Of a stretch of DNA of 64,000 nucleotides, positions 40,007 to 49,137 are shown piece by piece (the first letter of the stretch is position 1; each line of letters opens with the position of its first letter). Location: positions 127,280-191,279 of the forward strand of contig CAVXTL010000008.1 in NCBI GenBank assembly GCA_963764665.1, written 5' to 3'. The notes below the pieces were generated by a model, which saw only the letters and a program-made list of their open reading frames with translations, searched no databases and was not told the DNA's origin. The stretch is from JACVRW01 sp963764665 (GTDB lineage Bacteria; Actinomycetota; Thermoleophilia; Solirubrobacterales; Thermoleophilaceae). The translations under genes and the position numbers were made by a program.

Positions 40007-40633
40007 GTGCGGGCGGTCCTGGCCACCCGTAACGAGCACAAGGTGCGCGAGCTCGCGCAGCTGCTCCGCAGGGTCGAGCTCGAGCCGCTGCCACCGGAGG
40101 TCGAGCTGCCGCCCGAGACCGGCACCACCTTCGCGGAGAACGCGCTGGTCAAGGCCCGCGTGGCCGCCACGTCCACCGGGCTTCCGGCGATCGCCGACGA
40201 CTCCGGGATCGAGGCGGCCGCGCTCGGCGGGGCGCCGGGGGTGTGGTCCGCCCGCTACGCCGGCGAGGCCGCGACCGACGAGGAGAACCTCACGAAGCTC
40301 CTGCGCGAGGTTCCCGCGGAGGACCGGCGCGTTAGCTACGTGTGTGCTCTGGCCTACGTGGAGCCGGGTGGGCGCGAGGAGCTCGTGCACGGCCGCTGCG
40401 ACGGCCTTCTGAGCGCCGAGCCGAGGGGTGACGGCGGCTTCGGGTACGACCCGGCCTTCGTGCCGGCGGACTACGACGACGGTCGCACGATGGCCGAGCT
40501 GTCGGTGGACGAGAAGGACGCGATCAGCCATCGCGGGCGGGCCGCGCGGGCGCTCGCCCGGAAGCTGGCGGACCTCCAGGCCGACGACGCCGAGGCCGTG
40601 GGCCGGCGCTCCTTCCGCAGGCGGCGCAGATGA
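40007..40633 (+). CDS. rdgB: XTP/dITP diphosphatase
   Basis: 208 residues. The Ham1/RdgB fingerprint is intact: LATRNEHKVRELAQLL at the start, TTFAENALVKA, AIADDSGIEAAALGGAPGVWSARYAG with the catalytic aspartates, and GFGYDPAFVP and ISHRGRAARALARKL at the end. It hydrolyses deaminated purine nucleotides (ITP, XTP) to protect DNA. GTG start; its stop overlaps the following gene by ATGA. Confidence 0.96.
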   Translation: MRAVLATRNEHKVRELAQLLRRVELEPLPPEVELPPETGTTFAENALVKARVAATSTGLPAIADDSGIEAAALGGAPGVWSARYAGEAATDEENLTKLLREVPAEDRRVSYVCALAYVEPGGREELVHGRCDGLLSAEPRGDGGFGYDPAFVPADYDDGRTMAELSVDEKDAISHRGRAARALARKLADLQADDAEAVGRRSFRRRRR

Positions 40634-41613
40634 CTCGGAGCAGACGCGAGCGGCGGATGCTGGCCGCGGCTGCGGTGGCCACCACGCGCGCCGTGGGCCC
40701 GGACGCGCAGATGCCGAGGAAGGACCGCGCCGCCGCCGTCTCGATCGCCTCCAACGCGCTGCTGATCGTGCTCAAGCTCGCGGCGGCGGCGATCACCGGC
40801 TCGATCGCGATTCTCACCGAGGCGGTTCACTCGAGCATCGACCTGATCGCGTCGATGGTGGCCTTCTACTCGGTGCGCAAGGCCGACGAGCCGGCCGACG
40901 AGGACCATCCCTACGGGCACCAGAAGGTCGAGAACCTCGCCGCTGCGATCGAGGGCATGCTGATCCTGCTCGGCGCCGGGATCATCATCTTCGAGTCGGT
41001 GCGGCGCCTGTCGCAGGGCTCCGAAATCGAGTCGCTCGGCGTGGGCCTCGCCGTGATCGCATTCTCCGCAGTGGCGAACCTGGTGGTCTCGGGATACCTC
41101 TACAGGCGCGCGCGGGCCACCGACTCGCCGGCGCTCGAGGGCGACGCCGCGCACCTGCGCGCCGACGCCTTCACCTCCATGGGCGTGCTGGTCGGCCTCG
41201 GGCTCGTGGAGATCACCGGCGTGCAGGCGTTCGACGCGATCACGGCGCTCCTGGTGGCCGGGGCCATCGTGTTCGCGGGGCTGAGGATCCTCAACCGCTC
41301 GTCACGCGCGCTGGTGGACGAGACGCTTCCCGCCCCCGAGCTCGACGTGGTGCGCCAGGCGATCTCCGATCACGGCGCGGTCGAGGTGGTGGGCTTCCAC
41401 AAGCTCCGCGCCCGCCGGGCGGGGAGCCGCCGCTATCTCGACATGCACGTGCAGTTCCGGGAGGGCACCAGCCTCCAGCGGGCACACCAGATCAGCCACG
41501 AGCTACAGAACGCGATCAAGGCGCGCCTGCGCGGCGCCGATGTGCTGATCCACCTGGAGCCGGAGGCTCCCTCACGTGAGGTTCACCGCGGCGGAGGCGC
41601 CGACGGCGGTTAG
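40630..41613 (+). CDS. Cation diffusion facilitator transporter
   Basis: 327 residues with about six membrane helices and a cytosolic C-terminal domain. The first metal-site helix is ILTEAVHSSIDLIASM (HxxxD) and the fifth-helix site is AHLRADAFTSMGVLVG (HxxxD), as in zinc or iron CDF exporters. The C-terminal region (HDxRAR-like FHKLRARRAGSRRYLDMHVQF) is the usual dimerising ferredoxin-like domain. The metal cannot be named. Its 3' end overlaps a small gene on the other strand. Confidence 0.92.
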   Translation: MTRSRRERRMLAAAAVATTRAVGPDAQMPRKDRAAAVSIASNALLIVLKLAAAAITGSIAILTEAVHSSIDLIASMVAFYSVRKADEPADEDHPYGHQKVENLAAAIEGMLILLGAGIIIFESVRRLSQGSEIESLGVGLAVIAFSAVANLVVSGYLYRRARATDSPALEGDAAHLRADAFTSMGVLVGLGLVEITGVQAFDAITALLVAGAIVFAGLRILNRSSRALVDETLPAPELDVVRQAISDHGAVEVVGFHKLRARRAGSRRYLDMHVQFREGTSLQRAHQISHELQNAIKARLRGADVLIHLEPEAPSREVHRGGGADGG

Positions 41614-41712
41614 CACCAGCGAGTAGCCGTAGTAGCCGTCGAGCAGCAGCAGGAGGGCCGCCACCAGGCAGATTCCTACGGTCGCCAGCCACGAGATTCG
41701 GGAGAGGGGCAC
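41572..41712 (-). CDS. Possible 46-residue two-helix membrane protein
   Basis: A GTG-started short frame with two hydrophobic helices (WLATVGICLVAALLLLLDGY and YSLVLTAVGASAAVNL) separated by a tight turn. It lies convergent to and overlapping the last 42 bases of the cation transporter gene. The hydrophobic, helix-turn-helix pattern is stronger than expected from a shadow frame, but there is no second line of evidence. Confidence 0.45.
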   Translation of the reverse strand: MPLSRISWLATVGICLVAALLLLLDGYYGYSLVLTAVGASAAVNLT

Positions 41713-41730
41713 GCCGCTATTCTGACCTCG

Positions 41731-42177
41731 ATGCCGGGCACGCTCACTCCCGAGCGGACCGCGGAGCGTGTTTGCGAGCTCTCGAGCGACGCTCGCGCGG
41801 CGGTTCTGGTGGACGCCGCAGGCTCCCTCGCAGGCGCCGGGAACCTCGATCCCGAGCGCGCCCGCGCCCTCGGAGACCTGGCCCGGGAGCTGTTCGAGGC
41901 AGTGGACCGCGCGGCCCGCCCGGAGGGCGTGGACCCCCCCGAGCAGGTTGAGGTGCAGGTGGAGGGCGGCGCGGTGTTCGCGTCCCGCACGCCGCGCTGG
42001 ACCCTCGCCGTGGTCGCGCGCCGCGCCGCGCTGTCGTCGCTGATCCTCTACGACCTGCGCTCCGTGCTCGCGGAGCTCGAGGGCGGCCCGCCGATCCGGA
42101 CCTCGGTCAGCGCCGCGCCGCCCGCCGACGCTCTGCCGGACCCGCCCGTGCCCGAGCTCGATCGCGACGACGCGTGA
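41731..42177 (+). CDS. Roadblock/LC7-like domain protein
   Basis: 148 residues. Residues 20-115 fit a roadblock fold: AAVLVDAAGSLAGAGNLD, GDLARELFEAVDRAA, then the strands VEVQVEGGAVFASRTPRWTLAVVAR and ALSSLILYDLRSVLAEL. The C-terminal 35 residues are Pro/Ala-rich. In actinobacteria roadblock proteins often partner with small GTPases, but none is seen here. It overlaps the next small gene by ATGA-type overlap and lies two genes ahead of the TldD/TldE pair. Confidence 0.7.
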   Translation: MPGTLTPERTAERVCELSSDARAAVLVDAAGSLAGAGNLDPERARALGDLARELFEAVDRAARPEGVDPPEQVEVQVEGGAVFASRTPRWTLAVVARRAALSSLILYDLRSVLAELEGGPPIRTSVSAAPPADALPDPPVPELDRDDA

Positions 42178-42392
42178 AGGAGAAGCGCAAGGGGCCGATC
42201 GGGCGGGCCGCCGGCCTGGCCGAGGGCGTGGCCGCGACCGTGCGGCGGATGCAGCGGGACCGCGAGCCGCGCGTCCTGCTCTACGACTCGACCGGCTATG
42301 CGCGCCTGCTCCAGCCGGACGGGCGCGGCTACGACAAGGCGCTGGAGGTCTCCGAGAGCATGGTCCGCATCGTGGACGGCTACGAGCCATGA
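42174..42392 (+). CDS. Hypothetical protein, 72 residues
   Basis: A small, charged, probably soluble protein: basic N-terminus (MKEKRKGPIGR), then AGLAEGVAATVRRMQRDREP and RVLLYDSTGYARLLQPDGRGYDKALEV. No known motif. It starts within the stop of the roadblock gene and its stop overlaps the tldD start by 4 bases, so it is translated as part of the same operon. Confidence 0.7.
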   Translation: MKEKRKGPIGRAAGLAEGVAATVRRMQRDREPRVLLYDSTGYARLLQPDGRGYDKALEVSESMVRIVDGYEP

Positions 42393-43774
42393 GCCTCGTG
42401 GATCCCGAGCTCGCCGGGCGGGTGCTCGGCCGCGCCCTCGCACACGGGGGCGACCTGGCCGAGCTCTACGCCGAGGACCGGCAGGGCTTCGCGCTCTCGC
42501 TGGACGAGGGCCGCGTGGAGGCCCCCCAGAGCGGTCGCGAGGCGGGCGTCTGCGTTCGCGTGGTCCAGGGCGAGTCGACCTACTACGGGCATGTGGACGG
42601 GCTGGCGGAGCCCGACCTGATGCGGGTGGCGAGCTCGGTGGCAGGGGCACTGCGAGGCGCGGGAGACGGCCAGGCGGTCACGCTGGCGGCCGCGGAGCGC
42701 GCTCGCGTGCACCCCGTGGCGCTGCCGCCCGATTCCGTGCCCGCCGAGCGCAAGGCCGAGCTGCTTCGCGCGTCGGAGGAGCGCGCCCGCGCCGCCGGCG
42801 ACGAGATCGCCCAGGTGAGGGTCGGGTACGTCGAGTCGCGCAGGCGGGTCGAGGTCTACAACTCGGACTCGCGGGCCGCGAGCGACGACCGCACGCGGGT
42901 GCGCCTCAGCGTGCAGGCGGTGGCCCGCCGCGACGATCGGGTCGAGACCGGGAGCGACACCCGGGGCGGGCATGCCGGCTTCGAGCTGCTCGAGACCGAG
43001 CCGGAGGAGGTGGCGGAGCGCGCCGCCGGCCGCGCGCTCGCGCTGCTCGACGCGGTCGACGCCCCCACCGGGAGGCTGCCCGTGGTGGTGGGCAACGGCT
43101 TCGGCGGCGTCCTACTGCACGAGGCGGTGGGGCACGGGCTCGAGGCCGACGCGATCCAGAAGGGCGCCAGCGTGTACGCCGGCAAGCTCGGCGAGCAGCT
43201 CGCGGAGCCGTTCGTGACCGCATACGACGACGGGGAGCGCACGGGCGAGTGGGGGAGTGACGGCATCGACGACGAGGGCACGCCCACCGGCCGCACGACC
43301 ATCATCGAGGGAGGGCGGCTCACCTCCTACCTCTACGACCTCCTGACCGCGCGCCGCGACGGCGCGGACTCCACGGGGAACGGGCGGCGCTCGTCGTTCC
43401 GGCACCTTCCGATCCCGCGGATGACCAACACCTTCTTCGCACCGGGGGAGGCCACCGCCGAGGACCTCATCGCCGGCGTGGACCGTGGCCTCTACGCCGT
43501 GTCGTTCGGCGGCGGCCAGGTGGAGCCGGCCACCGGCGATTTCGTGTTCGGAGTGTCGGAGGGCTACCTGATCGAGGGCGGCCGCGTGACGGCCCCGGTC
43601 CGGGGGGCCACGCTCACGGGCAACGGACTCCAGGCGCTGGCGGCGATCGACGGGATCGCCGGCGACCTCGCCATCGCCACCGGCTACTGCGGCAAGGCGG
43701 GCCAGTCGGTTCCGGCGGGCGTGGGCCAGCCGCACGTGCGCATCCGAGAGCTCACCGTCGGCGGCACCGCATGA
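42389..43774 (+). CDS. tldD: Metalloprotease TldD
   Basis: 461 residues. The zinc motif is LLHEAVGHGLEADA (HExxxH, His244 and His249), and the C-terminal FVFGVSEGYLIEGGRVTAPVRGATLTGNG block is typical of TldD. TldD acts as a heterodimer with TldE on unfolded or RiPP peptides passed through its interface. It overlaps both neighbours by 4 bases. No RiPP precursor was recognised in the window. Confidence 0.95.
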   Translation: MSLVDPELAGRVLGRALAHGGDLAELYAEDRQGFALSLDEGRVEAPQSGREAGVCVRVVQGESTYYGHVDGLAEPDLMRVASSVAGALRGAGDGQAVTLAAAERARVHPVALPPDSVPAERKAELLRASEERARAAGDEIAQVRVGYVESRRRVEVYNSDSRAASDDRTRVRLSVQAVARRDDRVETGSDTRGGHAGFELLETEPEEVAERAAGRALALLDAVDAPTGRLPVVVGNGFGGVLLHEAVGHGLEADAIQKGASVYAGKLGEQLAEPFVTAYDDGERTGEWGSDGIDDEGTPTGRTTIIEGGRLTSYLYDLLTARRDGADSTGNGRRSSFRHLPIPRMTNTFFAPGEATAEDLIAGVDRGLYAVSFGGGQVEPATGDFVFGVSEGYLIEGGRVTAPVRGATLTGNGLQALAAIDGIAGDLAIATGYCGKAGQSVPAGVGQPHVRIRELTVGGTA

Positions 43775-45123
43775 GCGAGGACCTCGAGGCGGTGGCCCGC
43801 CGCGCGGTGGAGGCCGCCCTCGGCGCGGGCGCCACCGATGCGGAGGCGTTCGCGGAGGAGGACGAGAGCCGCCGCATCCGCGTCTACCAGGGCGAGGTGG
43901 AGAGCCTCAGCGACGCCGGTGGGCGCGGTGTGGGCGTTCGCGCGTTCGTGGACCGGCGCTGGGGCTACTCGTACTCCACCGATCTCTCCGACGAGGGCCT
44001 TCGCGATGTCGGACGCGCCGCCCGCGAGGCGGCGGCGGTGGCCGACCCCGACGAGTGGGCCGGCCTCCCCGAGCGCTGCGGGGCGACGCCCGTGGAGGGC
44101 CTCGCCTCCCCGGAGCTCGGCCGCTGGACCACCGAGCAGAAGGTCGAGCTCGCGCTCGCGGCCGAGCGGGCCGCCCGCGCCCACGAGGGAGTCACCCAGG
44201 TCGAGTCCACGGTCTACTCGGACTCGGAGGCGTCGGTGGCGCTGTCGAACTCGCACGGCTTCACGGGCGCCTTCGACGCCACGCAGGCCTGGGCCTACAC
44301 GTCCGCCTTCGCGGGCGAGGGCAGCGACCTCATGACCGGCCTGGGAGTGGCGCTGGGCCGCGATCCCGCGGCGCTCGACCCCGAGGCAATCGGCGCCGAG
44401 GCGGCCGAGCGCGCACTCGCGCTGGTCGGGGCCCGCCAGCCGGAGAGCCGCCGCTGCCCGGTGGTGCTCGACGCGTTCGTGGCCGCTTCCTTCGTGGCGT
44501 TCATCGGGGCGATGCTGTCGGCCGACGCCGTTCAGCGCGGCCGCTCCCTGTTCGCCGGGAAGGAGGGCGAGGACGTGGCGCACCCGGCGCTCGAGCTGGT
44601 TGACGACGCCACCGACCCCGCCGGTCCGGCCAGCGCGCCGTTCGACGGCGAGGGCTCGGCCAGCCGGAGGACGCCGCTGGTGCAGGGCGGCCGCCTGCTC
44701 ACCTTCCTCTTCGATGCACGCACCGCGCGGCGCGCCGGGCGCGAGACCACGGCCGCCGCGGCGCGGGGCTCCTATCGCTCGCCGCCGTCGGTGGGGACGT
44801 CCAACCTGATCGTCAATCCCGGCGAGGGGGACCTGGCCCAGCTGCTCCGCGACGCGGGCACCGGGCTGTACGTGACCGACGTGGCCGGCCTCCACTCGGG
44901 GGTCAATCCGGTGTCCGGAACCTTCTCGGTCGGGGCCTCCGGCCGGCTCATAGAGGGAGGCGAGCTGGGGCCCCCGGTGCGGGAGCTGACCATCGCCAGC
45001 GACCTGGTCACGATGCTCCGCGGAGTGAGGGGTGTGGGGGGCCAGTCACGGTGGGTTCCGCTCGCCGGAAGCGTCAAGACACCCCCGTTGCTGATCGAAG
45101 AGATGGCAATTTCCGGTGTCTAA
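43771..45123 (+). CDS. pmbA: TldE/PmbA, catalytically inert partner of TldD
   Basis: 450 residues that match the TldE side of the heterodimer: DESRRIRVYQGEVESLSDAG, the central ALVGARQPESRRCPVVLDAF region, and the C-terminal TGLYVTDVAGLHSGVNPVSGTFSVGASG motif. No HExxxH is present at the equivalent position, as expected of PmbA/TldE. ATGA overlap with tldD means equal expression of both halves. Confidence 0.93.
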   Translation: MSEDLEAVARRAVEAALGAGATDAEAFAEEDESRRIRVYQGEVESLSDAGGRGVGVRAFVDRRWGYSYSTDLSDEGLRDVGRAAREAAAVADPDEWAGLPERCGATPVEGLASPELGRWTTEQKVELALAAERAARAHEGVTQVESTVYSDSEASVALSNSHGFTGAFDATQAWAYTSAFAGEGSDLMTGLGVALGRDPAALDPEAIGAEAAERALALVGARQPESRRCPVVLDAFVAASFVAFIGAMLSADAVQRGRSLFAGKEGEDVAHPALELVDDATDPAGPASAPFDGEGSASRRTPLVQGGRLLTFLFDARTARRAGRETTAAAARGSYRSPPSVGTSNLIVNPGEGDLAQLLRDAGTGLYVTDVAGLHSGVNPVSGTFSVGASGRLIEGGELGPPVRELTIASDLVTMLRGVRGVGGQSRWVPLAGSVKTPPLLIEEMAISGV

Positions 45124-45201
45124 GCGGCATCCGGGCCCCATATCGTCCGCAGTCGTTGTTACGTTGCGGCCGATTCGAATGCCCCCGTTAAGGAGGAGAT
45201 C

Positions 45202-45480
45202 GTGACAAAGGCCGAGTTTGTGGATCAGGTGGCTGAGCGCTCCGGCATCGGCAAGGGTGAGGCCGCCAAGGTGGTTGACGCCGTCCTGGACACCGTCAAG
45301 GAGGTCTTGTCGCGTGGCGGCGAGATCAACTTCACCGGTTTCGGCAAGTTCGCCGTGGCCGATCGTGGCGCACGTCAGGGAGTAAATCCCCAGACGGGCG
45401 AGCGGATCCAGATCGCCGCCAGCCGGGTTCCGCGTTTCAGCGCGGGATCAGCCCTCAAGTCAGCCGTCAAGGGCTCCTAG
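45202..45480 (+). CDS. hup: HU-type DNA-binding protein
   Basis: 92 residues, the usual HU length. MTKAEFVDQVAERSGIGKGEA and the helical core precede the DNA-wrapping arm (GEINFTGFGKFAVADRGARQGVNPQTGE), with the Pro-containing tip NPQTGERIQI. A clear AAGGAGGAG lies about 7 bases before the GTG. The tail is short, without the Lys/Ala-rich extension of mycobacterial HupB. It compacts DNA and bends it without sequence specificity. Confidence 0.97.
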   Translation: MTKAEFVDQVAERSGIGKGEAAKVVDAVLDTVKEVLSRGGEINFTGFGKFAVADRGARQGVNPQTGERIQIAASRVPRFSAGSALKSAVKGS

Positions 45481-45528
45481 ACGGGTTTCGCTGTCTAGGA
45501 GGGCGCTGCTGTCAAGCTACGTGCCCCT

Positions 45529-46446
45529 GTGACTGGGGGCTCGCAGCTCAGTTTCGCCGACCGGCTCGCGGTGCTCGTAGAAGAGCGCCGCAGTCGCGTC
45601 GTGCTCGGGCTGGACCCAGATCCGGCCACGCTCTGGCCCGGTGCAGCGCCCACCGGGTCGGGCGAGGGCCTGCTGGCCCGTGCGAACACGGCCGAGGCCG
45701 TGATGAACCATTGCCGGGCCGCGATCGTGGCGGCCGGGCCGGCCTGCGTGGCGGTCAAGCTCCAGCTGGCCTGCTTCGAGCGCCTCGGTGCGCCTGGGTG
45801 GGACGCGCTCGAGCGGACCGTGGCGGTGGCGCGCGATCACGGCCTGCTCGTGATCGCGGACGGCAAGCGCGGCGACGTGCCCGTCACGGCGGCCGCATAC
45901 GCGCAGGGGCTGGTGGGCGAGACGCCGGGCCCGTACGGCCCGGTGCCGGGGCTGGGCGTGGACGCCTTCACCGCCAATCCGCTCCTCGGCCGCGACGCCC
46001 TCGAGCCGCTGCTCGACGCGGCGCATGTGGCCGGTGCCGGGGTGTTCGTGCTCGTTCGCACCTCCAATCCCGGCGCGGCCGAGATCCAGGATCAGGGCGA
46101 TCCGCCGCTTCACGAGCGCCTGGCGCGCATGGTGGACGAGCTGGGCTCCGGTGGCCAGGGCGACTGCGGCCTCTCGTTCGTCGGCGCCGTGACCGGAGCC
46201 ACCGAGCCGCGGCTGCTCGGCCGCCTGCGCGAGCTCATGCCGCGCGCCATCTTCCTGCTGCCGGGCGTCGGGGCCCAGGGCGGCACCGTCGAGGAGCTTG
46301 CCCCGGCGTTCGCCCCACATCCCGCCGCGGGGCTCGTGACGGCGTCCCGGTCGATCGTGAACGCCTTCCAGACGCGTGGGGGAGAGCCGGCCCGTGCGGC
46401 GGCCGATGCCGCGGAGGAGCTGCGCGCCGCGGCTTGGGACGTATGA
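45529..46446 (+). CDS. pyrF: Orotidine 5'-phosphate decarboxylase (long type)
   Basis: 305 residues, the longer actinobacterial form. The catalytic Asp-Lys-x-x-Asp is VIADGKRGDVPVTA, and SRVVLGLDPDPATLW near the start and AFAPHPAAGLVTASRSIVNA near the end complete the barrel's UMP site. It performs the last step of UMP synthesis. GTG start, after a 48-base gap from hup. Confidence 0.93.
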   Translation: MTGGSQLSFADRLAVLVEERRSRVVLGLDPDPATLWPGAAPTGSGEGLLARANTAEAVMNHCRAAIVAAGPACVAVKLQLACFERLGAPGWDALERTVAVARDHGLLVIADGKRGDVPVTAAAYAQGLVGETPGPYGPVPGLGVDAFTANPLLGRDALEPLLDAAHVAGAGVFVLVRTSNPGAAEIQDQGDPPLHERLARMVDELGSGGQGDCGLSFVGAVTGATEPRLLGRLRELMPRAIFLLPGVGAQGGTVEELAPAFAPHPAAGLVTASRSIVNAFQTRGGEPARAAADAAEELRAAAWDV

Positions 46447-46542
46447 CCCGGCGGGGTCTGCGGAAGCACCCGGCTCGGCCGGGTGCGCACCGATGTTCTC
46501 CGGGTCGCTCCCTATGCTGCGCCTCGTCCGTCTGGGAGCAAG

Positions 46543-46887
46543 ATGAACGAATCCGGCCCTCGTAGCCCCGCTCGCCTTCTCGCTCCGCTCGCGCTGGTGG
46601 TGTTCGCGCTGGCCGTGGCCGTGGTGGTGCTGAGCTCGAGCGTCGGCGACGACGGCGATGGTGGCACGGACGCCTCCGCGGACCGGACCGGCACCTCTGC
46701 GCAGACCACCACGAGCTCGACCACGACCACCACGCCGCAGCGCGCGACCTACACCGTCAAGACCGGTGACACGCTCGGCCTCATAGCCGAGAAGACGGGC
46801 GTGTCCGTGGAGCGCCTTCAGGAGCTGAATCCCGAGCTCGACCCGCAGGCGCTCCTGTCGGGACAGAAGATCAACCTCCGCGAGTGA
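46543..46887 (+). CDS. Membrane-anchored LysM protein
   Basis: 114 residues: one transmembrane helix near the N-terminus (ARLLAPLALVVFALAVAVVVL), a Thr/Ser/Ala linker of about 45 residues, and a C-terminal LysM domain (YTVKTGDTLGLIAEKTGVSV, LQELNPELDPQALLSGQKI) that binds peptidoglycan. I start at ATG 46543, with GGGAG 5 bases upstream. It overlaps the D,D-carboxypeptidase gene by ATGA, pointing to a cell-wall role. Confidence 0.85.
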   Translation: MNESGPRSPARLLAPLALVVFALAVAVVVLSSSVGDDGDGGTDASADRTGTSAQTTTSSTTTTTPQRATYTVKTGDTLGLIAEKTGVSVERLQELNPELDPQALLSGQKINLRE

Positions 46888-48086
46888 CGCGGCGCGCGAG
46901 CATCGCCGCGGTCGCGGCGATCGTCGCGGCGGTGCTGCCGGATGCCACGGCCGCGGCGGCGCCCGCCCCGCCGGTCCAGGCGCCCGCGGCGATCGTGATC
47001 GACGCGAGCGACGGGCACGTGCTCTACGCCCGGGGCCCCGACCAGCGCAGGGCGATCGCCAGCACCACCAAGCTGATGACCGCGCTGCTGGTGCTCGAGC
47101 GCGCCCGTCCGGGTGAGGTGTTCACCGCACCGGACTACGACGCGGCCCCCGCGGAATCGCGGATCGACCTGGCGGCCGGGGAGCGGATGACCGTCTCGGA
47201 TCTGCTCGAGGCCCTGCTGCTCGAGAGCGCCAACGACGCGGCGGTGACCCTGGCCCACGGGGTCTCCGGGAGTACCGGCCGCTTCGTGGCCGCCATGAAC
47301 CGCCGGGCGCGCGCGCTCGGACTCGCCGACACGCGCTACGCGAACCCGATCGGCCTGGACGACCCGGCCGGCTACTCGACCGCCGGCGACCTGGCCGTCC
47401 TGGCGTCCCGGCTCATGCGCAAGCGCCGCTTCGCCCGCATCGTGGACATGCCCGCGGCCCGGCTCGCCTCGGGTGCCCGGCCGCGTGTGGTGGAGAACCG
47501 CAATCGCCTGATCGCCGGCTACCCGTTCGTGAGCGGGGTGAAGACAGGGCACACGCTCCGCGCCGGCTACGTGCTGGTGGGGGCGGCCGGCACGCGCAGG
47601 ACCGGCCGGGTGGTGAGCGTGGTGCTCGGCGAGCCGAGCGAGCCCGCCAGGGATGCCGACACGCTCGCGCTGCTCCGCTGGGGCCTCACCCGCTTCCGGC
47701 GCGTGGTGCCGCTCCGGCCGGGGCGGCCGGTGGCCGACGCCGCGATCGAGCACCGCGACGAGCGCGCCGAGCTCGTGCCGCGCCGGCGTGTGGCGCTCAC
47801 GGTGAGGAAGGGTCAGCGCGTGACGCGCCGGGTGGCGGCGCCCGACGAGCTCGACGGGCCGCTGTCGGCCGGCGCCAGGGTGGGCAGCGTGAGCGTGCTG
47901 GTGGACGGGCGGGTGGTCCGCCGCGTGGCGCTCGTGACCGCGTCCGATGTACCCGGAGCGGGTACAGTGCGGGTCGTACTCTCGGCCCTTGGGGTCCCCT
48001 TGACGTTGCTTCTGCTGGTCGGCATCCTGCTCGCGGTGGGCTTGACCGCGTTGCGGATCCGCGTACGGCTGCGGCTGGTCAGATGA
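46884..48086 (+). CDS. Serine D-Ala-D-Ala carboxypeptidase (PBP5-like)
   Basis: 400 residues with signal peptide (GTG start, TRRASIAAVAAIVAAVLPDA). Catalytic motifs are S60-TT-K63, S115-A-N117 and KTG in FVSGVKTGHTLRAGY. The C-terminal part has a beta-rich PBP5-like domain and a final membrane helix (LGVPLTLLLLVGILLAVGLTAL) that anchors it. It removes the terminal D-Ala of stem peptides and so regulates cross-linking. Confidence 0.93.
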   Translation: MTRRASIAAVAAIVAAVLPDATAAAAPAPPVQAPAAIVIDASDGHVLYARGPDQRRAIASTTKLMTALLVLERARPGEVFTAPDYDAAPAESRIDLAAGERMTVSDLLEALLLESANDAAVTLAHGVSGSTGRFVAAMNRRARALGLADTRYANPIGLDDPAGYSTAGDLAVLASRLMRKRRFARIVDMPAARLASGARPRVVENRNRLIAGYPFVSGVKTGHTLRAGYVLVGAAGTRRTGRVVSVVLGEPSEPARDADTLALLRWGLTRFRRVVPLRPGRPVADAAIEHRDERAELVPRRRVALTVRKGQRVTRRVAAPDELDGPLSAGARVGSVSVLVDGRVVRRVALVTASDVPGAGTVRVVLSALGVPLTLLLLVGILLAVGLTALRIRVRLRLVR

Positions 48087-49078
48087 TCGTCACAGTCACC
48101 CTCAACGCGGCCATCGACAAGACGCTCGCCGTGCCAAACTTCCGGCTCGGCCGCCGCCACCGCGCGGTCGAGCAGACCGCCATGGCAGGAGGCAAGGGCG
48201 TGAACGTCGCCCGCGCGCTCAAGGCGCTGGGCCAGCCGGTGATCGCCACGGGGGTGGCGGGCGGGCCCACCGGCACGCTCATCACGGAGGCCCTCACCAA
48301 CGAGGGCATCCTCAACGACTTCCTGCGGATCCGCGAGGAGTCGCGCACCTCCACCGCCGTCATCGACCCCACCTCCGGCGAGCAGACCGAGATCAACGAG
48401 TACGGCCCGCTCGTGTCCGAGTCCGAGCTCGACCACTTCGTCGAGAAGCTCCTCTACCTGGCCAAGGGCGCGGCCATGTGCGTGTTCTCCGGCAGCCAGC
48501 CGCGCGGCGTGGACGCGGGGCTCTACGGGCGGCTGATCGACGAGCTCCGGCGGCTGGGCGTGTCCACGGTGCTGGACTCCGAGGGCGAGCCACTGCAGAT
48601 CGCCACTCGCAAGGGCCCGGACCTGGTCAGCCCCAACGAGCTCGAGGCCGAGGGCCTCGTGGGCCGCGAGTTCGCCGACGAGGAGGATCGCGTGGCCGGC
48701 GTGGCCGAGATGGTCGAGCTCGGCGCGCGCGAGTCGATCATGACGCTGCCGAATGGCTGCCTCGCGCTGCTCTCCGACGGCACCGAGAAGCGGGTGTTCC
48801 GGGCCAGCCTCGATCCGCTCGAGCCCGTGTCCGCGGTCGGCTCCGGCGATGCCTTCCTGGCCGGCTTCGTGGCCGCCCGCTACTCGGGGAGCGGCAACGA
48901 GGACTGCCTCCGTTTCGCCGTCGCCTGCGGCGCCGAGTCCACCCAGCATTTCGGGGCTGGCGTGGTCGATCTGCGCGAGGTGGAGCGGCTTCGGCCGGAG
49001 GTTCGCGTCGAGCGGATCGAGCCGTCCGCGCTCGGCTCCGGGGGCGGGCTGGGAGACGGTTCCACGCGGGTCGGTTGA
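48083..49078 (+). CDS. PfkB-family sugar (1-phosphofructo-/tagatose-6-phospho-) kinase
   Basis: 331 residues. Family signatures are NAAIDKTLAVPNF, AGGKGVNVARALKALG and the C-terminal catalytic loop SAVGSGDAFLAGFVA with the base Asp. The overall pattern follows 1-phosphofructokinase/tagatose-6-phosphate kinase members. It overlaps the carboxypeptidase gene by ATGA. The sugar substrate is not certain from sequence. Confidence 0.9.
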   Translation: MIVTVTLNAAIDKTLAVPNFRLGRRHRAVEQTAMAGGKGVNVARALKALGQPVIATGVAGGPTGTLITEALTNEGILNDFLRIREESRTSTAVIDPTSGEQTEINEYGPLVSESELDHFVEKLLYLAKGAAMCVFSGSQPRGVDAGLYGRLIDELRRLGVSTVLDSEGEPLQIATRKGPDLVSPNELEAEGLVGREFADEEDRVAGVAEMVELGARESIMTLPNGCLALLSDGTEKRVFRASLDPLEPVSAVGSGDAFLAGFVAARYSGSGNEDCLRFAVACGAESTQHFGAGVVDLREVERLRPEVRVERIEPSALGSGGGLGDGSTRVG

Positions 49079-49101
49079 CGCTGGAGCGGCAGTGCTAACG
49101 T
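49075..49101 (+). promoter_or_regulatory. Possible sigma70-type promoter for guaB3
   Basis: TTGACG (49075-49080) and TAACGT (49096-49101), with a 15-base spacer that is shorter than usual, lie 37 bases before the guaB3 ATG. The -35 box overlaps the stop of the preceding kinase gene. It is a candidate by eye only. Confidence 0.35.
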
Positions 49102-49137
49102 CAAGCGTTCGTCCGTCGTCGAACCTAGGATGGCCCA

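Noticed and set aside
41500..45130. RiPP gene cluster around TldD/TldE
   Set aside because: No short precursor with a leader-core layout, no radical SAM or cyclodehydratase nearby; TldD/E is common as a housekeeping pair.
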